NCBI GenBank assembly: GCA_938015415.1
Contig: CALLPK010000005.1
Coordinates: 1-64,000 of the forward strand
Length of the DNA stretch: 64,000 nt
Source: an uncultured Saprospiraceae bacterium
GTDB taxonomy: Bacteria; Bacteroidota; Bacteroidia; Chitinophagales; Saprospiraceae
Direction of reading: 5' to 3'
Below the pieces are notes generated by a model. It saw only the letters and a program-made list of their open reading frames with translations, had not been told where the DNA came from and ran no database searches. Each line of letters starts with the position of its first letter. The stretch's first letter is position 1. Made by a program: the position numbers and the translations under genes. This document shows positions 16,940 through 26,169 of this stretch, one piece after another.

Positions 16940-18859
16940 ATGAATAACACTACTACCGCTCTGCCAGGTGATACCTCTTTACCTTCTACCTCGGCAACCT
17001 TGAAAAAATGGATCAAACATGATCAGGCTGACGTAAAATACAACGTGGAAGATTTTTTCCGGACTCCAGAAAAAACAGGATACCAACTTTCTCCGGACGG
17101 AACACATTATGCTTATCTCAGTCCCGTTGGTGGCAGAAAAAACATTTTTACTCAATCGCTTAGCGGTGGTAATCCAGTTCAGATCACCCACGAAACAGAA
17201 CGTGATATCAATGGCTATTTGTGGGCAAATGATCACCGACTGTTATTTATCAAAGACAGCGGTGGAGATGAAAATTTTAAATTATTGGCAGTAGATAAGG
17301 ATGGTCAAAATGCCAAAGATCTCACGCCTTTTGATAAAGTTCGTATTCAAATAATCGACGATTTAAAAGATGAAGAGGACGCCATTATTATTGGTTTGAA
17401 TAAAAATAATCCACAATTATTTGATCCTTATCGCCTGAATATTAATTCCGGTAAACTGACTCAGTTGGCAGAAAACACGAACCCGATGGAACCACTGGAT
17501 CAGTGGATGACCGATCATCAAGGAAAGCTTCGTTTAGCCAGCAAAGTGGTGGATGGAACCAATACCGTTTTGATGTATCGAGAAACGGAAGACCAGCCAT
17601 TTCGGGAAGTGATTAAGACGGATTTCAGAGAAAGTATCTCTCCGTTATTTTTTGATTTTTCCGATCCCAACATTGTATTTGTTAGTTCTAATCTAAATCG
17701 GGATAAGGCAGTAATTATTCGTTTCAATCTCAAAACAGGAAAAGAAACAGGTGCGCCTATTTTTAGTCATCAGTCCGTAGATGTTTCCGGGCTTTCTTAT
17801 TCTCGTAAACGTAAAGTACTCACCCACGTAACGTATACCACCGACAAATTCCACTATCATTTTCTGGATGAGGAAAGAGCAAAATTACAAGACCGTTTAG
17901 AAAAAGATCTGGGAGATTATGAAGTTTATTTAGTGAGTAAAAACCGGGAAGAAGACAAATATATTATCCGAACGGTGAGTGATCGTTCGTTGGGGACTTA
18001 TTATTTTTATGATAAAAAAACGGATACCCTGAAGATGATTTCTGAGGTTAGTCCCTGGATTGATGAAGCCGATATGGCGACCGTACAACCCATCGTGTTT
18101 ACCGCACGGGATGGTCTAAAGATTCACGGTTATCTTACGCTTCCGCCACAGGTAACGCCAGAAAATATTCCGGTGATTGTTAATCCCCACGGTGGTCCAT
18201 GGCACCGCGACAACTGGGGGTATAATCCGGAAATACAATTGATGGCCAGTCGTGGCTACGCCGTATTACAGATCAATTTTAGAGGAAGCACCGGATACGG
18301 TCGAAAATTTTGGGAAGCATCCTTTAAACAGTGGGGGCAGTCAATGCAGGATGATATTACCGATGGAGTCCATTGGTTGATCAAAGAAGGTATTGCCGAT
18401 CCAAAACGAATCGCTATTTACGGAGGAAGCTACGGTGGTTATGCGACCCTGGCAGGCGTTACTTATACTCCTGACTTGTATTGCTGTGCGGTAGACTACG
18501 TAGGTGTTTCTAACTTGCTGACTTTTTTACAAACTATTCCACCCTACTGGAAGCCCTATCTGGAAATGATGTACGCAATGGTCGGAGATCCGGAAAAAGA
18601 CCGTGAAATGATGGAAGCTTACTCTCCCGCGCTACACGCGGATCAAATCAAAACACCACTACTGGTCATTCAAGGAGCCAATGATCCAAGGGTAAATATT
18701 GACGAAGCGGATCAAATTGTACGATCTTTAAGAGCCAGAGGAATTGAGGTGCCTTATATGGTAAAATATAACGAAGGGCATGGGTTCCATAACGAGGAGA
18801 ACAAATTTGAAGTTTATCGGGTGATGATGGGCTTTTTGGGGAAATATTTGCGGGAATAA
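16940..18859 (+). CDS. Cytoplasmic S9-family prolyl oligopeptidase-like peptidase
   Basis: A 639-residue serine peptidase of the S9 (acylaminoacyl-/dipeptidyl-peptidase-like) group. The N-terminal beta-propeller (about residues 40-370) shows repeated YLSPxGG and LLFIKDSGG type blades. The C-terminal alpha/beta hydrolase has HGGPW (oxyanion region), the nucleophile elbow GGSYGGY (Ser near 496), NDPRVN (Asp near 580) and GHGFH (His near 613). There is no signal peptide, so it should act on peptides in the cytoplasm. The first roughly 25 residues are Ser/Thr/Pro-rich and vary among homologues, so the exact start is uncertain. It stands about 170 bases ahead of cvpA, which has its own promoter box. 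Confidence 0.9.
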   Translation: MNNTTTALPGDTSLPSTSATLKKWIKHDQADVKYNVEDFFRTPEKTGYQLSPDGTHYAYLSPVGGRKNIFTQSLSGGNPVQITHETERDINGYLWANDHRLLFIKDSGGDENFKLLAVDKDGQNAKDLTPFDKVRIQIIDDLKDEEDAIIIGLNKNNPQLFDPYRLNINSGKLTQLAENTNPMEPLDQWMTDHQGKLRLASKVVDGTNTVLMYRETEDQPFREVIKTDFRESISPLFFDFSDPNIVFVSSNLNRDKAVIIRFNLKTGKETGAPIFSHQSVDVSGLSYSRKRKVLTHVTYTTDKFHYHFLDEERAKLQDRLEKDLGDYEVYLVSKNREEDKYIIRTVSDRSLGTYYFYDKKTDTLKMISEVSPWIDEADMATVQPIVFTARDGLKIHGYLTLPPQVTPENIPVIVNPHGGPWHRDNWGYNPEIQLMASRGYAVLQINFRGSTGYGRKFWEASFKQWGQSMQDDITDGVHWLIKEGIADPKRIAIYGGSYGGYATLAGVTYTPDLYCCAVDYVGVSNLLTFLQTIPPYWKPYLEMMYAMVGDPEKDREMMEAYSPALHADQIKTPLLVIQGANDPRVNIDEADQIVRSLRARGIEVPYMVKYNEGHGFHNEENKFEVYRVMMGFLGKYLRE

Positions 18860-18948
18860 TCTACTATTTAAAGATCCAAAAATGTCATAAAAAGCATTAA
18901 AAAGACGTTGAAATAGTATCGTTACCGAACTCAAAGTCCCTTTGGTTT

Positions 18949-18981
18949 GTTGGAATTATTGGCGGGAATACGTTATCTTTG
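18949..18981 (+). promoter_or_regulatory. Candidate promoter of cvpA
   Basis: TATCTTTG (18974-18981) is a full -7 match. TTGG at 18949-18952 lies 21 bases upstream as a reasonable -33. The start would be near 18988, which rules out the upstream TTG at 18979 as a start codon and favours the ATG at 19030. Confidence 0.55.
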
Positions 18982-19029
18982 GTAAGACCATCCGGGATAT
19001 TTATTCCCGCTGGTACAAAAACAACTACT

Positions 19030-19608
19030 ATGGCAATTGATATTATGTTCGGGATCATGGTCTTGATTGGTTTCTATATCGGATTTTCCCGTGGGATCAT
19101 CAAAACGGTATTATATGCTTTATCGATAATCTTCGGGATAATGGCTGGAATTAAATTTGCCGGACCGATGACGACTTTCCTTAAACAAAGTACTGGGCAG
19201 GATAAACCTCTTATGTTTCTAGCAGGATTCTTTTTATCTTTTGCTATTGTCATGATTTTGATCAGAACGCTTGCCAAAGGGCTAGAGAGCCTGTTACAAG
19301 CTGCCAATATCAATATCATCAATCAAATTATGGGAGGGATTCTTTCCGCTTTTTTTATGATCTTCTTATATAGTTACATCCTTTGGTTTGCTGATCAATC
19401 TCATCTAATTGACGACACTACCAGACGTGACTCTAGGACCTACGTTTACGTAAAAGAATTTCCCGAACATGCCAAAACAGTATTCGTTCAGATAAAACCA
19501 ATCATCAAAGACTTCTGGGATCAGTCCATAGATATGATGGATCAGATGGAGGAAATGGGTTTAGAAAAAACATCGAACGAAAAGGTGTATGATATTCCGG
19601 AGGATTAA
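19030..19608 (+). CDS. CvpA-family membrane protein
   Basis: A 192-residue inner-membrane protein with four predicted hydrophobic helices. The first starts at MAIDIMFGIMVLIGF, followed by the family hallmark YIGFSRGIIKTV and further segments around FLAGFFLSFAIVMIL and GGILSAFFMIFLYSYIL. The C-terminal roughly 60 residues are hydrophilic and acidic. CvpA was first linked to colicin V production in E. coli and more recently to envelope stress and bile resistance; the molecular role is unclear. The start at 19030 follows a promoter-like -7 box at 18974; the longer frame from a TTG would begin inside that box. Confidence 0.85.
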   Translation: MAIDIMFGIMVLIGFYIGFSRGIIKTVLYALSIIFGIMAGIKFAGPMTTFLKQSTGQDKPLMFLAGFFLSFAIVMILIRTLAKGLESLLQAANINIINQIMGGILSAFFMIFLYSYILWFADQSHLIDDTTRRDSRTYVYVKEFPEHAKTVFVQIKPIIKDFWDQSIDMMDQMEEMGLEKTSNEKVYDIPED

Positions 19609-19714
19609 ATGTACCCTAAAATTGTTCAAGAATATGATGTAATTTCTTGTTCACCATTTCTTTAATTCCAACTCATAGGAAAACTCACCTCCTATTAGAT
19701 TTAATGAAAATGAA

Positions 19715-19722
19715 TAAATTTG
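19715..19722 (+). promoter_or_regulatory. Candidate -7 box for the prolyl oligopeptidase gene
   Basis: TAAATTTG fits TAnnTTTG, about 104 bases before the ATG at 19826. No TTTG is present at the -33 spacing. Confidence 0.3.
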
Positions 19723-19825
19723 GTATTTTTAGACAACATCTGCCCGAAGGAATTTAAATACAGATAATTTGAAGTAACTGGGATAGATAATCTGCTCTTT
19801 AATCCTCATCAAATAAACCATTATT

Positions 19826-21976
19826 ATGAAAAACCTACTATTTTATCTTTTCCTCCTTATTATTTTCTCTCATTGTGCGACCCCGGAAACGGAGACCGCT
19901 ACCCAAAACACAAATATCCCGGTGAATTATCCTACTACTAAAAAAACCGATCAGGTTGATACTTATCACGATACTGAAATTAAAGATGAATACCGCTGGC
20001 TGGAAGATGATAATGCGGAAGACACCAAAGCCTGGGTAGGTGAACAGAATAAAGTCACCCAGGGATATCTCGAGCAAATTCCTTTTCGGGACAAACTACG
20101 GGAACGCTACGAAGCATTATTCAATTATCCCAAATTATCCTCTCCCTTCAAAGCAGGTGAATATTATTTTTTCTATAAAAATGACGGACTACAGAATCAA
20201 TCCGTTATTTACTTTCAAAAAGGGCTGGACGGAGAACCGGAGGTTTTTATCGATCCAAATTCTTTTTCTAAAGAAGGTACGACCGCGATTAGTTTGGCGG
20301 GCTTTTCGAACGATTATAAATACGTCACCTATTCGCGTCAGGATGCTGGATCAGACTGGCAAAAATTTTATGTAATGGAGGTAGCTACTAAAAAGCAGCT
20401 GTCTGATGAATTAGAGTGGGTAAAATTTTCTGGTGCCAGCTGGAAAGGAGATGGTTTCTTTTATAGTCGCTATCCGGCACCCACGGAAGGAGATGAATTT
20501 TCGGGAGACAATCGCAATCACAGTGTTTATTTTCACAAATTAGGAGATGACCAATCTAAAGATCAATTAGTTTATGAAGATCCTAAAAATCCCAATATGT
20601 ACCACTACGGTGGCGTGACCGAAGATGAGCGCTTTTTTATTCTTTACGCAGCCCCTGGAACGGATGGTTACGCAGTCTACTACAAAGACCTTGATAAAAA
20701 AGACAGCAAGTTCGTTACCCTTTTTGAAGGATATAAAAACAAGAGTTCCGTGGTACACAATATTGGTGATAAAATGCTGGTGCAAACAGATATTGGGGCA
20801 CCGAAATATCGAATGGTAGAACTGGACATTAAAAGTCCTGAACCAGAAAACTGGAAGGAAATAATTCCCGAAACAGAAAATTTACTACAAGGTATTTCTA
20901 CTGGTGGTGGAAAATTATTTGCCAGTTATTTGCAGGATGCGACGACCCGAATTTATCAGTATGATTATGACGGAACTAACAAAAAGGAAATCAAATTGCC
21001 CGGACTGGGATCAGCGTATGGTTTTAGTGGCAAGGAAGAAGATAATATCTTGTTTTATACTTTTACTTCCTTTACATATCCGGGCACTATCTTTCGCTAT
21101 GATGTTAAAAAGGGAACTTCAACGGAATTTTATAAAACGGAATTAAAATTCAATCCGGAAGATTATATCGAAAAACAAGTCTTTTACACCAGTAAAGATG
21201 GTACTAAGGTACCGATGTTTATTGTCCACGCCAAAGACCTGAAACTGGACGGAACAGCACCGACCTATCTCTATGCCTACGGAGGATTTAATGTCAGTTT
21301 GACTCCTTCCTTTAGTACTTCCAGAATTTTATTATTAGAAAATGGTGGCGTATTCGCCATGCCTAATTTACGGGGTGGTGGAGAATACGGTGAAGAATGG
21401 CACAAAGGTGGAATGCTTCAAAACAAACAAAATGTATTTGATGATTTTATTGCCGCCGGAGAATATTTAATTGGTAATAATTACACTAGTAAAGATAAGC
21501 TGGCGATTGCCGGCGGATCAAATGGTGGATTATTAGTAGGTGCAGCAATGACCCAACGTCCTGATTTATTTGCGGTAGCTCTGCCAGCGGTAGGCGTCAT
21601 GGATATGTTGCGGTATCATAAATTTACGGTCGGTAAAGGATGGATTCCAGAATACGGCAGTAGCGATAATCCGGAAGATTTTAAAAATTTGCTTTCCTAT
21701 TCCCCGCTGCATAATCTAAAAGAAGGGACGGAATATCCAGCCACAATGATCACCACCGCAGATCATGATGACCGGGTCGTACCTGCTCATTCTTTTAAAT
21801 TTGCCGCTAAATTACAAGAAGTGCATAAAGGAGATCATCCCGTTTTGATCCGAATTGAAACCAACGCGGGACACGGTGCGGGGAAACCTACCTCGAAGAT
21901 TATTGACGAACAAGCAGACATCTGGTCTTTTGTTTTTTATAATACCAATGCGCCAGTAAAATATCTGGAACAGTAA
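19826..21976 (+). CDS. Prolyl oligopeptidase, lipoprotein (S9A)
   Basis: A 716-residue post-proline-cleaving serine peptidase. The N-terminus MKNLLFYLFLLIIFSHC is a lipoprotein signal with lipobox FSHC, so the enzyme should sit on a membrane facing the periplasm. The family opening motif DEYRWLEDDNAEDTKAWV is followed by the seven-bladed propeller. The catalytic domain carries YGGFNVS, the nucleophile elbow GGSNGG (Ser near 562), DHDDRV (Asp near 648) and NAGHGAGK (His near 682). The length is normal for S9A enzymes. It is the second S9 peptidase within 5 kb; the other lacks a signal, so the pair would cover two compartments. Confidence 0.95.
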   Translation: MKNLLFYLFLLIIFSHCATPETETATQNTNIPVNYPTTKKTDQVDTYHDTEIKDEYRWLEDDNAEDTKAWVGEQNKVTQGYLEQIPFRDKLRERYEALFNYPKLSSPFKAGEYYFFYKNDGLQNQSVIYFQKGLDGEPEVFIDPNSFSKEGTTAISLAGFSNDYKYVTYSRQDAGSDWQKFYVMEVATKKQLSDELEWVKFSGASWKGDGFFYSRYPAPTEGDEFSGDNRNHSVYFHKLGDDQSKDQLVYEDPKNPNMYHYGGVTEDERFFILYAAPGTDGYAVYYKDLDKKDSKFVTLFEGYKNKSSVVHNIGDKMLVQTDIGAPKYRMVELDIKSPEPENWKEIIPETENLLQGISTGGGKLFASYLQDATTRIYQYDYDGTNKKEIKLPGLGSAYGFSGKEEDNILFYTFTSFTYPGTIFRYDVKKGTSTEFYKTELKFNPEDYIEKQVFYTSKDGTKVPMFIVHAKDLKLDGTAPTYLYAYGGFNVSLTPSFSTSRILLLENGGVFAMPNLRGGGEYGEEWHKGGMLQNKQNVFDDFIAAGEYLIGNNYTSKDKLAIAGGSNGGLLVGAAMTQRPDLFAVALPAVGVMDMLRYHKFTVGKGWIPEYGSSDNPEDFKNLLSYSPLHNLKEGTEYPATMITTADHDDRVVPAHSFKFAAKLQEVHKGDHPVLIRIETNAGHGAGKPTSKIIDEQADIWSFVFYNTNAPVKYLEQ

Positions 21977-21990
21977 TTTAACGCTATTTT

Positions 21991-22138
21991 AGCCATTAGT
22001 TATTGGCCGTTAGCTTCCCTATATGCTTGAATATGAAATCACGTTATTGACAATCAGGTTAATTCAACGAGCTTGACAAAGTAACTGATTCTTTCACATT
22101 TTAGGGAAGCCAATAGCCAATGACTAAAAGCCAACAGC
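21991..22138. repeat. Imperfect inverted repeat after the prolyl oligopeptidase gene
   Basis: The arm GGCCGTTAGCTTCCCT (ending 22020) is matched on the other strand by GGCTATTGGCTTCCCT, complementary to 22104-22119. More diverged ATTAGTTATTGG/CCAATGACTA-type words lie outside it. The arms are separated by about 85 bases. Confidence 0.45.
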
Positions 22139-22155
22139 AGAATTTGGCATATTTT

Positions 22156-22177
22156 TTTCTTAAATATATTTAAGAAA
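22156..22177. repeat. Perfect 22-base AT-rich palindrome
   Basis: TTTCTTAAATA followed directly by its reverse complement TATTTAAGAAA, with no spacer. It could be a regulator operator or cruciform-forming site; nothing nearby decides which. Confidence 0.6.
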
Positions 22178-22701
22178 GAAACTTTTAATTGAATTCTTCG
22201 TTATAATTTCCAGAGCAGGTTAGCTCATTTTTTAGAAACCTTTGAATCATTCTAAAATCACCTAAAATGAAATTTTCTACCTACAACCGTGGTCCGTCCG
22301 GCCCCATCTATTCATTACTTTTCCATATTTCTTTTTTTAAAAAACTATACCCTGAGTTTTCAGCTGATTTAATAGTTTAAGCTGGCACACATTTTTGTGC
22401 TTTAGTTTTTCTAAGATGATCAGGAAATAGCAGGCTAAGTATGCCTTTTCAATAAGTTACTACCTAAAACAAGTATACCTGAGAAGTAAATTAACAGTTT
22501 GCCTACAGATATTATTTTATTCAAAAAATAAACTTTAACTAAAAAAGGATAAAACCTAATTTCAAAATATAAATGTCTTGGCTATAATTTTAGCTTTATG
22601 TTCTTAACCCAAACAAATAGTACAAGACAATTTCAGTACATGGCAGGAATATCGATTCTCTTCGGAGTTCGGTGTTCCTTTTTTTTAGGTTGTGTAAAAT
22701 C

Positions 22702-23154
22702 CTATACATCAAATTGTGTCAGGTGGTGATCCAGGTGTTTGTAAAAAAGTGTACTCCACTCCCCCGCTGTTAGTTTACCAAAAGAGTTAGATTCTTTTTG
22801 TTCAAAATGAGCTGCTCCCAGCGACTGCGTTTGTTTAATATAATCTATCAACTTCTTCTTTTCTTTTTCAAAATCCTGATCAGATGCCACGAGAAAAGCG
22901 GGTGCGGTACGAATATTTTTAGCGTATGGTTTAGGTCCCACTACCGCCGGTTTTACAAAGCGGGTAAGCATCCAGCGAACCAAAAAATTAGGGGATGGAT
23001 ATTTGTCGGTATACGCCATGTCATAAGCGACGTTTAGGTGGGCCAGCATTTGGGCGACGTTCATTTTGCCCCACTGTGGAGTGGTCGTTGGCGTAAGTTG
23101 GTGAATACGAGCAATCGCTTCGTCGGTATGATTTAGATCAAAACTACTCTTCAT
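22702..23154 (-). CDS. DUF1569/DinB-like protein
   Basis: A 150-residue cytoplasmic helical protein. GKMNVAQMLAHLNVAYDMA near residues 30-47 and the C-terminal YKHLDHHLTQF supply the spaced His residues expected of the DinB/YfiT four-helix-bundle superfamily, which usually bind a divalent metal. The overall sequence best fits the DUF1569 branch. Members are often thiol-dependent transferases or of unknown role. It is minus-strand, followed by unannotated DNA, and has the rluF-type gene upstream (75 bases). No cofactor or substrate can be named. Confidence 0.8.
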   Translation of the reverse strand: MKSSFDLNHTDEAIARIHQLTPTTTPQWGKMNVAQMLAHLNVAYDMAYTDKYPSPNFLVRWMLTRFVKPAVVGPKPYAKNIRTAPAFLVASDQDFEKEKKKLIDYIKQTQSLGAAHFEQKESNSFGKLTAGEWSTLFYKHLDHHLTQFDV

Positions 23155-23228
23155 AATAATTTTTTAGGTTGATAAAATTTAATTATTTTGATTTTGCTTC
23201 ACTCTTAAACAACTTCTACACATATCCT

Positions 23229-24119
23229 TTACTGACCAGGGCGCCAGTTTCGTTTTTTATTTCTTTCCTTTTTGACCAGCCATTTAGGCTTTTTTCCTTC
23301 AAAAAAATCAGTTGGCTCCTCTTTTTCCTTGGGTGACTGAACAGATTTTCTTTTCGTCTTTTTTTCTCTTACTTTTTTCTCAGGAATCGCAGAAGCCTCC
23401 TCCGTTTTGGAAGAATCGCCAATCAAATGTTTTAATTTTTTAACCTCTCGCGGAGTTAGTTCCCGCCATTTTCCAGGTGGTAGTTTGCTCAGCTGCACGT
23501 GCATGATTCGCGTACGCTTGAGACGCGTAACGTTGTATCCAAGGTATTCGCACATCCGTCGGATTTGTCGGTTAAGTCCCTGCGTCAAAATTATTTTAAA
23601 AGTATCATCACCCAATTGCGTCACCTGACAAGGCTGCGTTACCGTGTCAAGAATCGGAACACCCGCCTGCATTTTTTGAATAAATTTATCAGTAACCGGC
23701 CGATCCACGGTGACCTGATATTCTTTTTCGTGGTTGTTACCAGCCCGTAAAATTTTGTTGACAATATCTCCGTCGTTGGTTAAGAATATCAATCCCTGCG
23801 AAGGCTTGTCAAGTCGCCCAATCGGAAATAGTCGTTCCGGATGATTGATGAATCGAATGATATTTTTTTTCTCCCGCTCGTCGGTCGTACAAACAATGCC
23901 AACGGGTTTATTGAACGCCAGGTATAAGGTGCGGGGTTTGGCTTTGAGTGATTTCTTATCAATCAGTACTTTATCTCCAGGGCTAACACGATTTCCCAAA
24001 ACCGCTATCTTTCCGTTAATCGTCACTCGCCCTTCTTTAATCAACTTATCCGCTTCGCGACGCGAGCAGCGTCCGGTATTGCTGATAAATTTGTTGAGAC
24101 TGAGGGAGTTGTCGGGCAT
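23229..24119 (-). CDS. rluF: 23S rRNA pseudouridine synthase, RluF type
   Basis: A 296-residue enzyme that converts a uridine in 23S rRNA (U2604 in E. coli numbering) to pseudouridine. The N-terminal S4 RNA-binding domain (LNKFISNTGRCSRREADKLI) is followed by the RsuA/RluB/E/F catalytic domain. The catalytic Asp lies in PIGRLDKPSQGL. AGNNHEKEYQV and QGLNRQIRRMCEYLGY are hallmarks of RluF. A C-terminal Lys/Arg/Glu-rich extension of about 70 residues (KKxREKKTKRK, ending KKRNWRPGQ) is basic and probably adds RNA affinity. The frame is open to 24191, but the Met at 24119 (MPDNSLSLNKF) is the natural start. Confidence 0.92.
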   Translation of the reverse strand: MPDNSLSLNKFISNTGRCSRREADKLIKEGRVTINGKIAVLGNRVSPGDKVLIDKKSLKAKPRTLYLAFNKPVGIVCTTDEREKKNIIRFINHPERLFPIGRLDKPSQGLIFLTNDGDIVNKILRAGNNHEKEYQVTVDRPVTDKFIQKMQAGVPILDTVTQPCQVTQLGDDTFKIILTQGLNRQIRRMCEYLGYNVTRLKRTRIMHVQLSKLPPGKWRELTPREVKKLKHLIGDSSKTEEASAIPEKKVREKKTKRKSVQSPKEKEEPTDFFEGKKPKWLVKKERNKKRNWRPGQ

Positions 24120-24220
24120 GGATTGTTGAGTTGTTGAATCATTGAGCCTACTTGCGTGACGCAGCAAGGCAGGTTGTTCAAAAATAATCAATATTTACAG
24201 AGTATTAATTGTTCATGCTA

Positions 24221-24382
24221 AGAAGTTGTTTAAGAATTCGAAAAGCAGCCGAGAGCTAAAGAAAAATTTTCAATTTAAGTCTCTTTTTTGAGTGTATAGC
24301 CGCGCTATGGACGAGAAAAAAGACGAAGAATTGGAGAATTTTATCAGCTCGCAGGCAGTTTTGGAGTTTTTAAACAACTTCT
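24221..24382. repeat. 162-bp fully palindromic MITE/REP-like element
   Basis: The ends AGAAGTTGTTTAAG (24221-24234) and TTTAAACAACTTCT (24369-24382) are inverted repeats (13 of 14). The symmetry continues inward through GAGAGCT/AGCTCGC, TTCAATT/AATTGGAGAA and CTCTTTTTTGAG/GAGAAAAAAGA to a central ATAGC-CGC-GCTAT hairpin at about 24296-24308. The whole element can fold as one long imperfect hairpin. It fills the gap between rluF and tag and has no coding capacity for a transposase. A lone TTAAACAACTTCT end occurs at 23205-23217, on the other side of rluF. Confidence 0.75.
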
Positions 24383-24401
24383 AAATTTAAATAAGCTAAT
24401 T

Positions 24402-24944
24402 TTATTTTTTTGACCAACGAGGTTTGGCTTTCAGAATTTTTTTATAAATGGGACAATCTTCGTCGTGTGCACCCGCCAGGTAGCCAGAACTCATCAAGAA
24501 TTCATTGGTAATTTCTCCTCCGGTAAATTTAAAGGTCTTTTTAAATAATTTCACCCAGGCAGCTCTGTCCAGCGGATGGTGGCTGTCCAGCCAGTTTTTA
24601 AAAGAGCCGTACGTTTTTTGGAGTTCTAAAATCTGTTGGGCATTGTGAATAGCAGCGTTGATTTTTAGGCGGTTGCGAATAATACCCGCGTCGTTAAGTA
24701 ATCGCTCCCGGTCTTTTTCGGTAAATTTAGCAACCTTTTTAATGGAGAAATTTTTATACGCCTTGCGAAAATTTTCTTTTTTATTTAGAATAGTTAACCA
24801 CGATAATCCAGCCTGATTGATCTCTAAAATTAACCTCCCAAATAATTCGTCATCGGAATCGATTGGAAATCCATACTCGGTATCGTGGTACATCCGGTGA
24901 ACATGAGTGGCCGGAAGGCCGTTGGATAAATCACAGTAAGACAT
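24402..24944 (-). CDS. tag: DNA-3-methyladenine glycosylase I
   Basis: A 180-residue base-excision repair enzyme that removes 3-methyladenine from alkylated DNA. The zinc-binding residues of the Tag family are present: Cys4, His20 in YHDTEYG, and the C-terminal His160/Cys164 pair (AHDEDC). The core motif EINQAGLSWLTILNKKENFRKA carries the adenine-pocket Glu and Trp. The length is normal. The start MSYCDLSNG puts Cys4 at the expected place. It has no close operon partner; the palindromic element separates it from rluF. Confidence 0.95.
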   Translation of the reverse strand: MSYCDLSNGLPATHVHRMYHDTEYGFPIDSDDELFGRLILEINQAGLSWLTILNKKENFRKAYKNFSIKKVAKFTEKDRERLLNDAGIIRNRLKINAAIHNAQQILELQKTYGSFKNWLDSHHPLDRAAWVKLFKKTFKFTGGEITNEFLMSSGYLAGAHDEDCPIYKKILKAKPRWSKK

Positions 24945-25129
24945 TTTTTTAATGAATTGTGGGTTAATGAATAATTAATAATGCTCTTTAACGTGTATCT
25001 CTTTTATTGCGAATTCTTTACAGATTGATTTCGTTTAACATTACTAATTTTTTATTTTTGAAATAGGTTTAACAATGAATAATACCCGTTAAAGTAAAAC
25101 ACGAAAGAAGAGACATTATTAATTCTTAA

Positions 25130-26014
25130 TTATAAAACAAGTAAACACCCAGACCACCACACATACGCCATACTAGCGACGGCTACTACATTCGACATAA
25201 TTCCAAATAATTGCATCTGAAATAAGGTATAGCGTTGATTTTTATAAATAAATAATAAATCCAAAAGTAGCCAAATTAATCCCAGCGCCAGCATTCCTCC
25301 AAAGATAAAATCTTTAAAAACGAAAAACAATAAACTAACTTCTACGACGACAATTCCGATAATCAGCCATTTTGTTTTGATAATACCAATGACCGTAGCG
25401 GTCGTTTTTCGACCCGCAGCTCGATCCGGGACGATGTCCATCACTTCTCCGATTAAATGAGACTGCCAGGCAAAAAGTAACAGATAAAAATAAGTGATCC
25501 ATGGTAACGGAGATAGGTCGTTGATTAAAATACTAAAAGGAGCGACGAGTAAATAGCCTATCTGGCAAAGTAATTCTAATGGTGGGCGGCTACGCAATCC
25601 GTTTTTTGGTAAATTATATAATCCGTTGATGATGATAATTCCGGAAAAGAGAAGAAGCATTTTCCAGTTTGTGTAAAACAATAGTATGGGTAAATAAATC
25701 AGATGTACTCCGGTGATCGCCCATTTTAAGGACTCAAGCTGGGACTCCGTTCCGCGCGCACCAAACAAAAAACTATCCTTTCGTGGATTAATCAAGTCAA
25801 TCTCACGATCCACAATATCATTCCATCCGTACACTAAAAAATTTAGCGGAAAACAAACGAAGAAAAAACCAATCCAGAATGGAACGGAAAACCAGATATC
25901 CGTCACTTGACTGGTCGGTAAAAGGTATAACCAAATAGTCGCAAACCAAAGTCCCGGACGGGATACTTTTAACCAGAAAATCAGTTGATGGAAAACATTA
26001 GAGATTAAAGACAT
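25130..26014 (-). CDS. UbiA-family prenyltransferase
   Basis: A 294-residue polytopic membrane enzyme with about eight to nine hydrophobic helices. The first Asp-rich motif, NDIVDREID (about residues 64-72), and a second, EVMDIVPDRAAGRKTT (about 190-205), are the Mg-diphosphate binding sites of UbiA prenyltransferases. The segment INPRKDSFLFGARGTE after motif 1 is reminiscent of the lycopene-elongase-like branch rather than of UbiA or MenA, but the acceptor substrate cannot be fixed from sequence. It is a single gene between tag and the DUF1232 gene. Confidence 0.85.
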   Translation of the reverse strand: MSLISNVFHQLIFWLKVSRPGLWFATIWLYLLPTSQVTDIWFSVPFWIGFFFVCFPLNFLVYGWNDIVDREIDLINPRKDSFLFGARGTESQLESLKWAITGVHLIYLPILLFYTNWKMLLLFSGIIIINGLYNLPKNGLRSRPPLELLCQIGYLLVAPFSILINDLSPLPWITYFYLLLFAWQSHLIGEVMDIVPDRAAGRKTTATVIGIIKTKWLIIGIVVVEVSLLFFVFKDFIFGGMLALGLIWLLLDLLFIYKNQRYTLFQMQLFGIMSNVVAVASMAYVWWSGCLLVL

Positions 26015-26169
26015 GAATTGGTATACGAAGAGGGAAACAATTAGGTTTAAATTGGTTGCTTGGAAATCAGTTAATTAGTTTCTCCAATGTGCTTATTAGC
26101 GCCAAGTGTCGGAGGATAGTTTTCAATAGCTTGACGTATATAGCACGAACTCACGAATTAACCAATAAA

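Larger units (their letters stand above)
21977..22701. other. 725-base gene-free region with inverted repeats
   Basis: It holds an imperfect inverted repeat (21991-22020 with 22104-22138), a perfect 22-base palindrome (22156-22177) and a hairpin built on GCACACATTTTTGTGC near 22386. The only plausible short frame is 37 codons from the ATG at 22267 to the stop at 22380 (MKFSTYNRGPSGPIYS...). It has no recognised relatives and no promoter, so it is not called a gene. Confidence 0.55.

Noticed and set aside
18979-19029. TTG start for cvpA, 17 codons upstream
   Set aside because: The TTG is part of the -7 promoter box TATCTTTG, and the first residues do not resemble a CvpA start.
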